Source of the DNA: Opitutia bacterium UBA4654
Lineage (GTDB): Bacteria; Verrucomicrobiota; Verrucomicrobiia; Opitutales; Intestinicryptomonadaceae
Length of the DNA stretch: 9,556 nucleotides
Direction of reading: 5' to 3'
Assembly (NCBI GenBank): GCA_002405555.1
Contig: DHMA01000029.1
Span: 1,152-10,707 of the forward strand
The notes under the pieces are model-generated. The model had not been told where the DNA came from, did not search any database, and saw only the letters and a program-made list of their open reading frames with translations. The position numbers were made by a program, and so were the translations under genes. This document shows positions 1-6,322 of the stretch, piece after piece. Every line of letters starts with the position of its first letter. Position 1 is the first letter of the stretch.

Positions 1-677
1 AGCCTGCGGACAAGCATGAAAGCCTCCGCCGCCCGCATGCCCGAAATCGCCCCGCGGACAATCGCGAGCGACTTCAACGCCTCTATGCTGCGCACGTCGG
101 GAAAATATTTCAGCTGGCTCTGGTACGCCTCGACCGCTTTGAGTTTCAGTTCGAGGAAGTCGTAAATTTCGTTGAAGACGTTGGGGAGGAAACCGCCCTC
201 CACGCATTCAATGTTCCAGTGCGTTTCGGAAAGCGTTTCGTACATGAGAACCTCCTTTATGTTTCTGCCGAACTCGGTGCAAGTGCGGGCGGCGACCTGC
301 GCGGCGTAGACGATTTCGCGGTGGTCTTTGTGGAGGTCGTTGATAAACGGAATGTAGAGAATGTCGGGTTGAACCTCTTTGACGACGTCCACCACAACCT
401 TGTTTACCTTGTACATAGGCTCGTCGTGGAGAAGCACGTTGGGGAGGTCGCGGTAGAGGACGTTTTTGTAGTCTACGCCCAAGATTTCCATAGCCTTTTT
501 CGTTTCGGCGCGAATTTCGGGCTTGTTGGGCTTCATCACGGGATTGTCGTCGCCAATCGACGTGAGAACCGAAACGAAAACTTCGTCGCCCCGCGCCACG
601 TGTTTCGCCATCGACGCGCCGACGCCGAGCGTTTCGTCGTCGTTGTGGGGGGCAAGTACGAGAACTCTTTTTTTCAT
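1..677 (-). CDS. PIG-L/LmbE-family zinc-dependent de-N-acetylase, C-terminus cut by window edge
   Basis: Translating the minus strand from the ATG at 677-675 gives an open frame of 225 residues that runs off the left edge, so the C-terminus is missing. Residues 10-15 read PHNDDE, the PIG-L/LmbE zinc and catalytic motif (usually PHPDDE, here with Asn in the second variable place). Residues 116-119 read HKDH, the second metal-binding motif. No signal peptide or membrane segment is seen, so it should be cytosolic. Known members remove acetyl groups from N-acetylglucosamine-type sugars on lipids, mycothiol precursors or antibiotics; the substrate here cannot be told. The start lies 5 nt after the stop of the glycosyltransferase, and GGAGA at 690-686 supports it. 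This pairing suggests work on the same glycan or glycolipid. Family assignment is secure, function is inferred. Confidence 0.9.
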   Translation of the reverse strand, partial: MKKRVLVLAPHNDDETLGVGASMAKHVARGDEVFVSVLTSIGDDNPVMKPNKPEIRAETKKAMEILGVDYKNVLYRDLPNVLLHDEPMYKVNKVVVDVVKEVQPDILYIPFINDLHKDHREIVYAAQVAARTCTEFGRNIKEVLMYETLSETHWNIECVEGGFLPNVFNEIYDFLELKLKAVEAYQSQLKYFPDVRSIEALKSLAIVRGAISGMRAAEAFMLVRR

Positions 678-682
678 CAAAT

Positions 683-1414
683 TTATCTCCAATTATCTTT
701 CAGCCACTGGGGCGTGCGGACGTGCCTGATTATGCCCTTCAAGCCCTTTGTTTTGCCCGCCATTGCCTGGTCGGGAGTGGGATTGCCGTGGAAGACGACC
801 ATTTTTGCGTCGGGCGGAAGAATCGGGTCGCAAAAATAGCAGAGCGGGAAGGGGCGCATGCAGTTGTATTTGAAGCTCGGCATCCACTTTTTCGGCCAGA
901 ATTTGAGCTTGCCCGCTTTCGAGAGAACGTCGGTCACATACGCCTGTTCGTGGCGGTAGTTCGCCTTAACCTCGGACATGTGCGACATAAAATAGTCGTA
1001 CAAATCGCGGTTTTTGCCCGCCTCGAAGCGGTATACGCCCGTTTCGCCTACGCCGTGCTTTTTGGACGGACGCCAGTGCTCGATTACGAAAAATTCGCCG
1101 TCGATTTTGAAATACTCGTCGATGTTCCCGACTATCACGGTGTCGAGGTCGAGGAAGAGTACGCGCCCCGAAAGCCCGATGTCGTCGCGAAAAGTGGAGA
1201 GCTTGCGCCAGCCGCGTTCGCGGTCCGGGGGCAAATCCATTTCGGGGAGCGGGCGAACCTCTATGTTTTTGTCAAGCCCCGCGCCGTTGTCGGTGAAGCA
1301 GATGAACGTGAAAGGCAGGGTGAGGTTGCGGGCTGTCATGTTGTACAGGCGGTTGACGTATTCGGGCCCGTACTTGTCGCCCCATTTCATGGATATTACT
1401 GTGTATTCAGCCAT
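683..1414 (-). CDS. GT-A-like glycosyltransferase with DLD motif
   Basis: The product has 243 residues from the chosen ATG at 1414. It looks like a nucleotide-sugar transferase of the GT-A fold. An N-terminal beta-strand block (residues 3-12, 35-42) is followed by VLFLDLDTVIVGNIDEYF (85-102), whose DLD at 89-91 fits the metal-binding DxD motif of GT8-like enzymes. A late FHGNPTP at 208-214 resembles the C-terminal metal-binding HG segment of those enzymes. There is no membrane segment, so a cytosolic or membrane-associated enzyme is likely. A longer frame begins with GTG at 1465, but a TTGACA -35-like element lies just upstream of that codon and the extra residues do not look like a GT-A start, so the ATG is preferred. 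No strong Shine-Dalgarno precedes it. It sits 5 nt before the PIG-L gene, which suggests a joint role in glycan or glycolipid assembly. Donor and acceptor are unknown. Confidence 0.75.
   Translation of the reverse strand: MAEYTVISMKWGDKYGPEYVNRLYNMTARNLTLPFTFICFTDNGAGLDKNIEVRPLPEMDLPPDRERGWRKLSTFRDDIGLSGRVLFLDLDTVIVGNIDEYFKIDGEFFVIEHWRPSKKHGVGETGVYRFEAGKNRDLYDYFMSHMSEVKANYRHEQAYVTDVLSKAGKLKFWPKKWMPSFKYNCMRPFPLCYFCDPILPPDAKMVVFHGNPTPDQAMAGKTKGLKGIIRHVRTPQWLKDNWR
686..690 (-). promoter_or_regulatory. Ribosome binding site of the PIG-L deacetylase
   Basis: The minus strand reads GGAGA, 8 nt before the ATG at 677. It overlaps the last codons of the upstream glycosyltransferase (its stop is at 685-683). 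The two genes are therefore likely on one transcript and translationally coupled. Confidence 0.6.
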
Positions 1415-1434
1415 TTGTAAGTCGGATAAAAATT

Positions 1435-1450
1435 GATACACCCATGTATC
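1435..1450 (-). repeat. Perfect 6-bp inverted repeat upstream of the glycosyltransferase
   Basis: The minus strand reads GATACA-TGGG-TGTATC, a perfect 6-bp dyad with a 4-nt centre, followed by AA and five T. It ends 21 nt before the glycosyltransferase ATG and lies 58 nt past the stop of the acyltransferase. It could be a weak intrinsic terminator of the acyltransferase transcript or an operator, since its left arm coincides with a possible -10 box. The AT-rich stem is short, so the terminator reading is weak. Confidence 0.45.
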
Positions 1451-1473
1451 TAAGAAACGCCCCACGTTGTCAA
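1445..1473 (-). promoter_or_regulatory. Candidate promoter for the glycosyltransferase-deacetylase pair
   Basis: On the minus strand a perfect TTGACA (1473-1468) is followed after exactly 17 nt by GATACA (1450-1445), which matches only three of six -10 positions. Transcription would start near 1438, giving a short leader before the ATG at 1414. The exact -35 and ideal spacing argue for it; the poor -10 and its overlap with the dyad argue for regulation or against the call. Confidence 0.35.
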
Positions 1474-1508
1474 GACTCTAAGACCCGCCGAAAAAACAAT
1501 ATCGACGC

Positions 1509-2600
1509 TTAGCAAACTTTGCGGTTGAAAAACTGGCGCTTTTTCAGTTTCAGGGCGGGATATTCCACAAGCTTCCACGAAACAAACGCAAACAACACGC
1601 AGAGCGTCGCGGAAACAACCATGGTTTCAAACGACGCCCCGAATTTATACAACACGAAATTTGCGACAGGCATGTGGTAGATGTATATTCCGTAGGAAAT
1701 GTCGTTTCCCCTCAATAATTTCGACGAAAGCTTCGGCATCGAAAACGCCGCAGACAAAATCGTAGCTCCCAAAAGCATGTACAGCGGCAGGTCGAAAAAC
1801 ATCTGCCGGCATGCCTCCGAAACGCCGCTGCGCAACACAATCAGTTTAAGGGACAAAAACACGGGCAGCAATATGAAAAATTTACCCGCCAACTTTTTAA
1901 TGAGTAAATCGGAGTTGCGTTGGAACAGAACCCCCGTCATGAACAGCCAAAGGTGCGGATAGCACATTACGCGGTACATCTTATAGTAAACACCCGCGGT
2001 GTGGAAATCGGGCTGTTCGCCCCAAACCGCGCGGACGAACAGGAGATTCGAGTAATACAGTACAACAAGCAGTATAAACGGCAAAACAGCCTTCGATTTC
2101 GAGGCGTTAAGCAGACAATATATAATCGGCAAAAGAACGTAGAACTCCAATTCGACGGGAACTGTCCACAAAGAGCCGTTCAGCACCCCCACGCCGTATT
2201 GCCGCATGAAGTCGGGATTGTAAACGGGGTACGAAAATTCCGTAAACACCCAGAATATAAATTGCTTCAAATTTCCGAGAACGTCGATACCGTAGCCCGA
2301 AGCGAAAACCGACAATATCGCGACGAGCATGCACACCCACCAAGCAGGGAAAATGCGCAGTACGCGGTTTTTTGCGTATTGCAATATGTCGCCGTTGTTT
2401 TCGAACGACATTGAAATCAAAAATCCGCTTATGAAAAAGAAAATCGGCACGCCCGCCAAAGACGACATAACATCATTCATAATCCATTTGCAATCAAAGA
2501 ACCTTGCATAATGGTTGAACAACATAACCTGAGACGCCGCAAACAGTCTTATAATATCGAAATTATTTACCCTTATGTTATAACTATCATTTTTAGACAT
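1509..2600 (-). CDS. Membrane acyltransferase, acyltransferase-3 (OafA/YrhL) family
   Basis: This 363-residue, strongly hydrophobic protein has about ten predicted membrane segments and the usual landmarks of the AT3 family. It opens with NNFDIIRLFAASQVMLFNHY (12-31), which holds the family's Arg and the putative catalytic His (H30). Next come GVPIFFFISGFLIS (50-63), the RxxR-type NRVLRIFP (78-85), GSLWTVPVELEFYVLLP (142-158), ISYGIYIYHMPV (301-312) and the closing LVEYPALKLKKR (344-355). AT3 proteins move acetyl or other acyl groups across the inner membrane onto O-antigen, capsule, peptidoglycan or exported glycans. Length is normal for a stand-alone AT3 domain; no SGNH domain is fused. It has its own promoter and a good ribosome binding site. 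The gene looks locally AT-richer than its neighbours, which could mean lateral acquisition. Its acceptor is unknown, but the adjacent glycosyltransferase and deacetylase point to a surface polysaccharide. Confidence 0.9.
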   Translation of the reverse strand: MSKNDSYNIRVNNFDIIRLFAASQVMLFNHYARFFDCKWIMNDVMSSLAGVPIFFFISGFLISMSFENNGDILQYAKNRVLRIFPAWWVCMLVAILSVFASGYGIDVLGNLKQFIFWVFTEFSYPVYNPDFMRQYGVGVLNGSLWTVPVELEFYVLLPIIYCLLNASKSKAVLPFILLVVLYYSNLLFVRAVWGEQPDFHTAGVYYKMYRVMCYPHLWLFMTGVLFQRNSDLLIKKLAGKFFILLPVFLSLKLIVLRSGVSEACRQMFFDLPLYMLLGATILSAAFSMPKLSSKLLRGNDISYGIYIYHMPVANFVLYKFGASFETMVVSATLCVLFAFVSWKLVEYPALKLKKRQFFNRKVC

Positions 2601-2607
2601 CCGCGCA

Positions 2608-2613
2608 CTCTCC
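2608..2613 (-). promoter_or_regulatory. Ribosome binding site of the acyltransferase
   Basis: The minus strand reads GGAGAG with a 7-nt spacer to the ATG at 2600. This fixes the start codon well. Confidence 0.6.
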
Positions 2614-2635
2614 GCTTCTACTACATTCGTTTAAG

Positions 2636-2665
2636 ATTATAATAAAAGACACAAAGTGTGAACAA
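2636..2665 (-). promoter_or_regulatory. Promoter of the acyltransferase gene
   Basis: A perfect -10 box TATAAT lies at 2641-2636 on the minus strand. TTGTTC at 2665-2660, 18 nt upstream, is a partial -35 (three of six). Transcription would start near 2629, leaving a leader of about 28 nt that contains the GGAGAG site. The surrounding AT-rich stretch and its place just after the operon terminator support independent transcription of the acyltransferase. Confidence 0.6.
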
Positions 2666-2670
2666 AGTAA

Positions 2671-2709
2671 AGATAAAAGCGAACGCGCATGCAAGGCAAG
2701 GCGTTCGCT
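2671..2709 (-). terminator. Intrinsic terminator of the chemosensory operon
   Basis: A perfect 9-bp stem (AGCGAACGC at 2678-2686 pairing with GCGTTCGCT at 2701-2709) encloses a 14-nt loop. On the minus strand it is followed by a T-rich tail (TTTATCTTT from 2677 down). It starts 24 nt past the stop of the CheA gene and ends just before the acyltransferase promoter, as expected for a transcript boundary. The large loop makes it less than ideal. Confidence 0.7.
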
Positions 2710-2732
2710 CTTTTACGAAAGAAACGGAGACT

Positions 2733-5303
2733 CTAAACCGGCGCGTCCGCGCCGTCTACGAGCGATTTCACCGTGCGCAGGAATGAGTCGTCGCGGAAGC
2801 TGTTTTTTGTGAGGTAAGCGTTTGCGCCCGCCGCCGCGCCACGCGCCCTGTCCTCCGCCCTGTCTTTGTACGAGACTATCACGACGGGTATCGAAGAGTC
2901 GGCCTTCCTGATTTTCCCGACAAGCTCGAAGCCGCCCATGCGCGGCATATCGACGTCGCTTACGACCAAATCGTAGTCGGAGAGCCTGAACGAATTCCAG
3001 CCGTCCATTCCGTCTACGGCGGTATCGACGGCATAGCCCGCTCCCGCAAGAATCTTGCGCTCGGTCTCGCGCACGGTTGCGGAGTCGTCCACAACGAGGA
3101 TTTTTTTGAGGTTCGACTCCCCGCCCGACTCCTCCGCCGCCGAGCCAGACTCCGACCTCGACGACGCCGCGTATGCCGTGAGGTCGTCCACGTCGATTAT
3201 GAGCACGGGCAACCCGTTTTCGTCGAGCGACGCCGCCGAAATGCACGGAATTTTTCCGAGCCTCGGATTGAGCGGCCGCACGACAAGCTCCACCTCGTTC
3301 GGCAGGGAATCAACTTCGAACGCGAAAAGACTGCCCTTGTTGGCGACCACGACCGCGTAGATTTCGTCCGAAAATCTCGGGTTTGCCGCCCCCAAGCCGA
3401 GCGTTTCGACGCCCGAAAACAGGCGCACAGACTTCCCGTCCATGCGGAAGAAATTAAGCCCCGACTCCGACGAAATTTCGCGCGGCGAAAGTTTCACCGT
3501 TCTGTACACCCTGCCGAGCGCGAACGCGTACGGCTCGCCGCCGATGTCCACAGTCAGAGCCTTGATGACAGAGCGCGTAATGGGCAGTTTCATTGTGAAC
3601 GCCGAGCCGCCGCCCGCGACCGTCGAGACGGAAATTCCGCCGCCCACATCGCGGAGCATCGACTGCACGACGTCCAAGCCCACGCCGCGCCCGCTCAGCT
3701 GGGTTATGCCGTCTTTTGTGCTGAAATTCGGCAGGAAGAGGAACTCGAAAAGCTCGTCCTGCGGCATTTTTTCGAGGATTTCGGGCGGCGCGAGGCGTTT
3801 TTCCAAAATCTTTGCGCGGATTTTCGCGGTGTCAAGCCCCGCGCCGTCGTCGGCGATTTTAATCATCAAAAAGCCCGCCGAGTGCCACGCGCCGAGCGTT
3901 ATTTTGCCGCCGCGCGGCTTGCCCGCCGCCTCGCGGACTTCGGGCGGCTCTATGCCGTGGTCGCACGCGTTTCTTATGAGGTGTGTGAGGGGCGCTTCGA
4001 GTTTTTCGAGAACGTCGCGGTCTACGGGAACGTCGCCGCCGCGTATTTCGAGGACGATTTTCTTGCCCGCCTCTTTCGCCAAGTCGCGCACGAGCCGCGG
4101 GAACGCCACAAGCCCGTCGGAAAGCGGGCGCATTCGGCTTGCCAAAACCTCCGCGTAGAGCCTGTCGGAAAGGGCGACGTTGCGGCGCGAATATTCGCCC
4201 AGCGCGTCGGTCTGCGCGCGGGATTCGTCCGCGAGCGCGCGCAGGGACTTCCTCAGCTGTTCGAGCCGCGCAAGCGCGGCGTCGGAGCCTTTTGCGCCTT
4301 CGAGCGAATTCATCGCGCGTTCGAGCTGCCCGACAATCTGCTCCTGCGAATTTTTAATCGAAGCCGCCGCTTCCCTGAAAATTTCGGCGCGTCGGTTTTC
4401 TATTAGAATCTCGGCGGCAAGCTCCATGAGCGAACTCAGGCTCTTTGCGGACACCCTGACGAACGCGTCGCCGCCGCTTTTTTCGGGGACGCCGACGCGC
4501 GGCTCGGTCGAAACCGAGCGTTTGGGAGTCGCCCCGTTTTCGATTTCGCGCAGCTGCGAAAGCAGCTCGCCGTAGCGGCTGCGGTCTATGCGAGAGAACC
4601 CGTTTTCGCGGAGTTTCCCGACGAAGTCGGCGCAGTCGAGAAACACGTCGAGCGAGTCGGAATTTATGGAGATTTTGGAGTTTTGCGCCGACGAAAAGCA
4701 GTTCTCCATTTCGTGCATGAACGAAACCAAATCGGACAGCCCCACGACGCGCGCCGCGCCTTTGAGGCTGTGGCACGCCCGCATGAGCCGCTCCAATTTT
4801 TTCGCGTTCGAAAAGTCGTCTTCAAGCTCCACGAGCGACGCCGAAAGCACGGCGAGCTGGTTTGCCGCCTCCTCCATGAAAATCGCCTTCAAGGACGGGT
4901 CTACGGGCGGGAGGGCGTCGGGCTGCGACGCCGCGGGCGCGGGCGACGCGGGGCTGTCGGGCGCGGAAAAGTCGGAATTCAAAACGGCGTCCAATTCGGA
5001 TTCCTCCTCCGAAACTGCCTGTTCGAGTTTTTCGGGCGGGATGTCGGCGCATTTCGCCAATGTTTCAACCGCGTGCATGTACGCCGAGTCGAAGACGCGC
5101 CCGCCCCCGTTTAGGAAATTTTCAAGCTTTTCGCAGACGTCGGCGTATTTTGAAAAGCCGAGCATTCGCGCCGCGCCTTTGAGCGAGTTCGCCGCCCGCG
5201 CACCCGCCGCCGCGTCGCCGCCGGACGGCAGACCGCGCAGAACGGCGCACTGCGCGCGGACTTCGCGCAGGAAAAGTTCGAGCATGAACGAGTCGTTTTT
5301 CAT
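2733..5303 (-). CDS. wspE: WspE-type hybrid CheA histidine kinase with tandem Hpt domains and C-terminal receiver
   Basis: The 856-residue protein starts at the ATG at 5303, which overlaps the WspD stop by 4 nt (ATGA); no good Shine-Dalgarno precedes it, so translational coupling is likely. Domains in order are: Hpt-1 (about 1-105), a Pro/Ala linker (111-134), Hpt-2 (about 136-235), a dimerisation helix pair (about 282-395), an ATPase domain with HLIRNACDHGIE (441-452), DDGAGLD (485-491) and GRGVGLDVV (538-546), a CheW-like regulatory domain (about 573-712), and a receiver (733-853) with DD739-740, phospho-acceptor D783 in SDVDMPRMGG, and K833. Hpt-2 holds the phosphorylated His (H178 in ACHSLKGAAR). 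Hpt-1 has the same motif with Asn at 39 (AANSLKGAAR) and so cannot take the phosphoryl group in the normal way. No P2 domain is apparent. The receiver segment AVDGMDGW...VSYKDRAEDR is characteristic of WspE. The kinase should be controlled by the receptor and two CheW proteins encoded upstream. Its output partner is not in the window. Confidence 0.93.
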   Translation of the reverse strand: MKNDSFMLELFLREVRAQCAVLRGLPSGGDAAAGARAANSLKGAARMLGFSKYADVCEKLENFLNGGGRVFDSAYMHAVETLAKCADIPPEKLEQAVSEEESELDAVLNSDFSAPDSPASPAPAASQPDALPPVDPSLKAIFMEEAANQLAVLSASLVELEDDFSNAKKLERLMRACHSLKGAARVVGLSDLVSFMHEMENCFSSAQNSKISINSDSLDVFLDCADFVGKLRENGFSRIDRSRYGELLSQLREIENGATPKRSVSTEPRVGVPEKSGGDAFVRVSAKSLSSLMELAAEILIENRRAEIFREAAASIKNSQEQIVGQLERAMNSLEGAKGSDAALARLEQLRKSLRALADESRAQTDALGEYSRRNVALSDRLYAEVLASRMRPLSDGLVAFPRLVRDLAKEAGKKIVLEIRGGDVPVDRDVLEKLEAPLTHLIRNACDHGIEPPEVREAAGKPRGGKITLGAWHSAGFLMIKIADDGAGLDTAKIRAKILEKRLAPPEILEKMPQDELFEFLFLPNFSTKDGITQLSGRGVGLDVVQSMLRDVGGGISVSTVAGGGSAFTMKLPITRSVIKALTVDIGGEPYAFALGRVYRTVKLSPREISSESGLNFFRMDGKSVRLFSGVETLGLGAANPRFSDEIYAVVVANKGSLFAFEVDSLPNEVELVVRPLNPRLGKIPCISAASLDENGLPVLIIDVDDLTAYAASSRSESGSAAEESGGESNLKKILVVDDSATVRETERKILAGAGYAVDTAVDGMDGWNSFRLSDYDLVVSDVDMPRMGGFELVGKIRKADSSIPVVIVSYKDRAEDRARGAAAGANAYLTKNSFRDDSFLRTVKSLVDGADAPV

Positions 5304-5923
5304 AGGCTTTTCTTGGCGACCGCCCCCGCGAGCATGTCGCAATCGACAAGTGTTGCGGGCTCGCCGCCGAATTTGAAAGTGCCCGCCGAATACCACGCGT
5401 CGTCGGGAAACGCGCGAACGAAAGAGTCGGCGTCCGGCGAAACAGAGCCTTTTGCGAAGTCGGCGGGAAACGCCGTTTTTTCGCCGCCGAGCAGGCACAC
5501 TACAAGGCACTTGAACTGTCCGCCCGCGGAGTCCAGCCCGAAAAGCCCCGCCAAATCGACCGTCGGCACAAGCTCTCCGTCGATGTTCGCAAGCCCCGCC
5601 GCGCCCGCGCCGCGCCTGTACGGAATTTTGTGTATCATGCGCATTGACGCAAGCTCCGAGACCGCCTCCGACGGAAGCGCGAAGAGCCGTCCGCAAAGCC
5701 CGAAGAGGAACATTCCCCCGCCGCCGCCCGCCGACACGCCGCGCGCGCGTTCCATGCTCTCGGTCCATTCGTCGAAATAGTCCGACGGAATTTTGCGCTC
5801 GAAAAGCTCTTTCGCCGCGTCGGAATAGACGCCGCAATTCACGCAGTGCACGCATTCGCCGAGTTTTTCGCACGTCGAATTTCCCCAAATGCCGATGTCG
5901 TTCCAGCAGCGGACTCCGCTCAT
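5300..5923 (-). CDS. wspD: WspD-like CheW coupling protein with N-terminal cysteine motif
   Basis: This 207-residue cytosolic protein has a CheW domain from about residue 68 to 205 (FLFGLCGRLFALPSEAV, then the conserved NIDGELVPTVDLAGLFG at about 112-128). Before it lies a cysteine-rich extension: C6 in CWNDIGIWG, C18, C24, H26, C27 and C30 in HCVNCGVYS. This CW...C...HCxNC pattern is what I recall for WspD-type CheW proteins, where the motif usually continues HCRNCPVY. It may bind a metal or respond to redox, which is inference. The ATG at 5923 overlaps the preceding stop by 4 nt and has GGAGGG 6 nt upstream; the gene's own TGA overlaps the kinase ATG. The role is to link receptor and kinase in a signalling array. 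Confidence 0.85.
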   Translation of the reverse strand: MSGVRCWNDIGIWGNSTCEKLGECVHCVNCGVYSDAAKELFERKIPSDYFDEWTESMERARGVSAGGGGGMFLFGLCGRLFALPSEAVSELASMRMIHKIPYRRGAGAAGLANIDGELVPTVDLAGLFGLDSAGGQFKCLVVCLLGGEKTAFPADFAKGSVSPDADSFVRAFPDDAWYSAGTFKFGGEPATLVDCDMLAGAVAKKSL

Positions 5924-6321
5924 AACGCGCCCTCCAAAACCTTTGCAATATCGACGAGCGCGAGCGAATTTCCGCCGTACTCCGCGTTCCTGTACGCGTC
6001 GCCCGCCGCGCCCGAAAGCGCGGATTCGGGAAATTCGGCAACCAGCCCCACCCGCTCGACGACAAGCGCGATTTTCTCGGAATCGCCGCGCGGCGTTGCT
6101 ATTATGTGCCGCGTGCCGAAGAGCCGTTCGGCGGGCTTTCCCGTGATTGCGTAGTTGAGGTCGAAGGCGGGAATTTTCGAATCGCCGTCGCCATGCCAGC
6201 CCACGAACGGAAGCGGGCGCGACGCGTCGGCGTGGAGGTCGAACGCGGGCGAAACCGTGCAGACGTATTTCAAATCCACGGCGCAGAGTTTGCCTCCCGC
6301 CGAAAAGGTCAGCGCGAACAT
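5920..6321 (-). CDS. cheW: CheW-domain coupling protein in the WspB position
   Basis: The chosen ATG at 6321 gives 133 residues, a short stand-alone CheW domain. The sequence starts directly with a beta strand (MFALTFSAGGKLCAVDLKYV), then has a conserved mid-part (PLPFVGWHGDGDSKIPAFDLNYAI, about 41-64), IIATPRGDSEKIALVVERVGLVAEF (77-101) and ends with LALVDIAKVLEGAL. This is the normal CheW layout, slightly short. A longer frame reaching 6408 would add an Arg-rich stretch that overlaps the end of the receptor gene and looks non-coding. The start is 1 nt past the receptor stop and has a G-rich ribosome site at 6336-6331. By gene order it corresponds to WspB of the Wsp system and would bind receptor tip and kinase. 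Sequence divergence makes the exact orthology uncertain. Confidence 0.8.
   Translation of the reverse strand: MFALTFSAGGKLCAVDLKYVCTVSPAFDLHADASRPLPFVGWHGDGDSKIPAFDLNYAITGKPAERLFGTRHIIATPRGDSEKIALVVERVGLVAEFPESALSGAAGDAYRNAEYGGNSLALVDIAKVLEGAL
5930..5935 (-). promoter_or_regulatory. Strong ribosome binding site of the WspD-like gene
   Basis: The minus strand reads GGAGGG with a 6-nt spacer to the ATG at 5923. It lies inside the end of the upstream cheW gene and confirms the overlapping start. Confidence 0.65.
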
Positions 6322-6322
6322 G

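Noticed and set aside
219..839. Open frame on the plus strand over the left two genes
   Set aside because: It is the complement of the PIG-L and glycosyltransferase genes, which have family motifs; this frame has none.
1415..1465. GTG start at 1465 for the glycosyltransferase
   Set aside because: The extra 17 residues precede the natural first strand of the fold and the codon lies inside a possible promoter; ATG at 1414 is preferred, though the matter is not settled.
2678..2715. The 2678-2709 hairpin as a plus-strand terminator
   Set aside because: The stem is symmetric and a short T run also follows on the plus strand, but no plus-strand gene ends nearby, so only the minus-strand role is supported.
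5304..6065. In-frame upstream extension of the CheA frame to 6065
   Set aside because: The added 254 residues are Arg-rich and overlap both cheW genes, which are clearly coding in another frame. The ATG at 5303 sits in a typical ATGA overlap and begins an Hpt domain.
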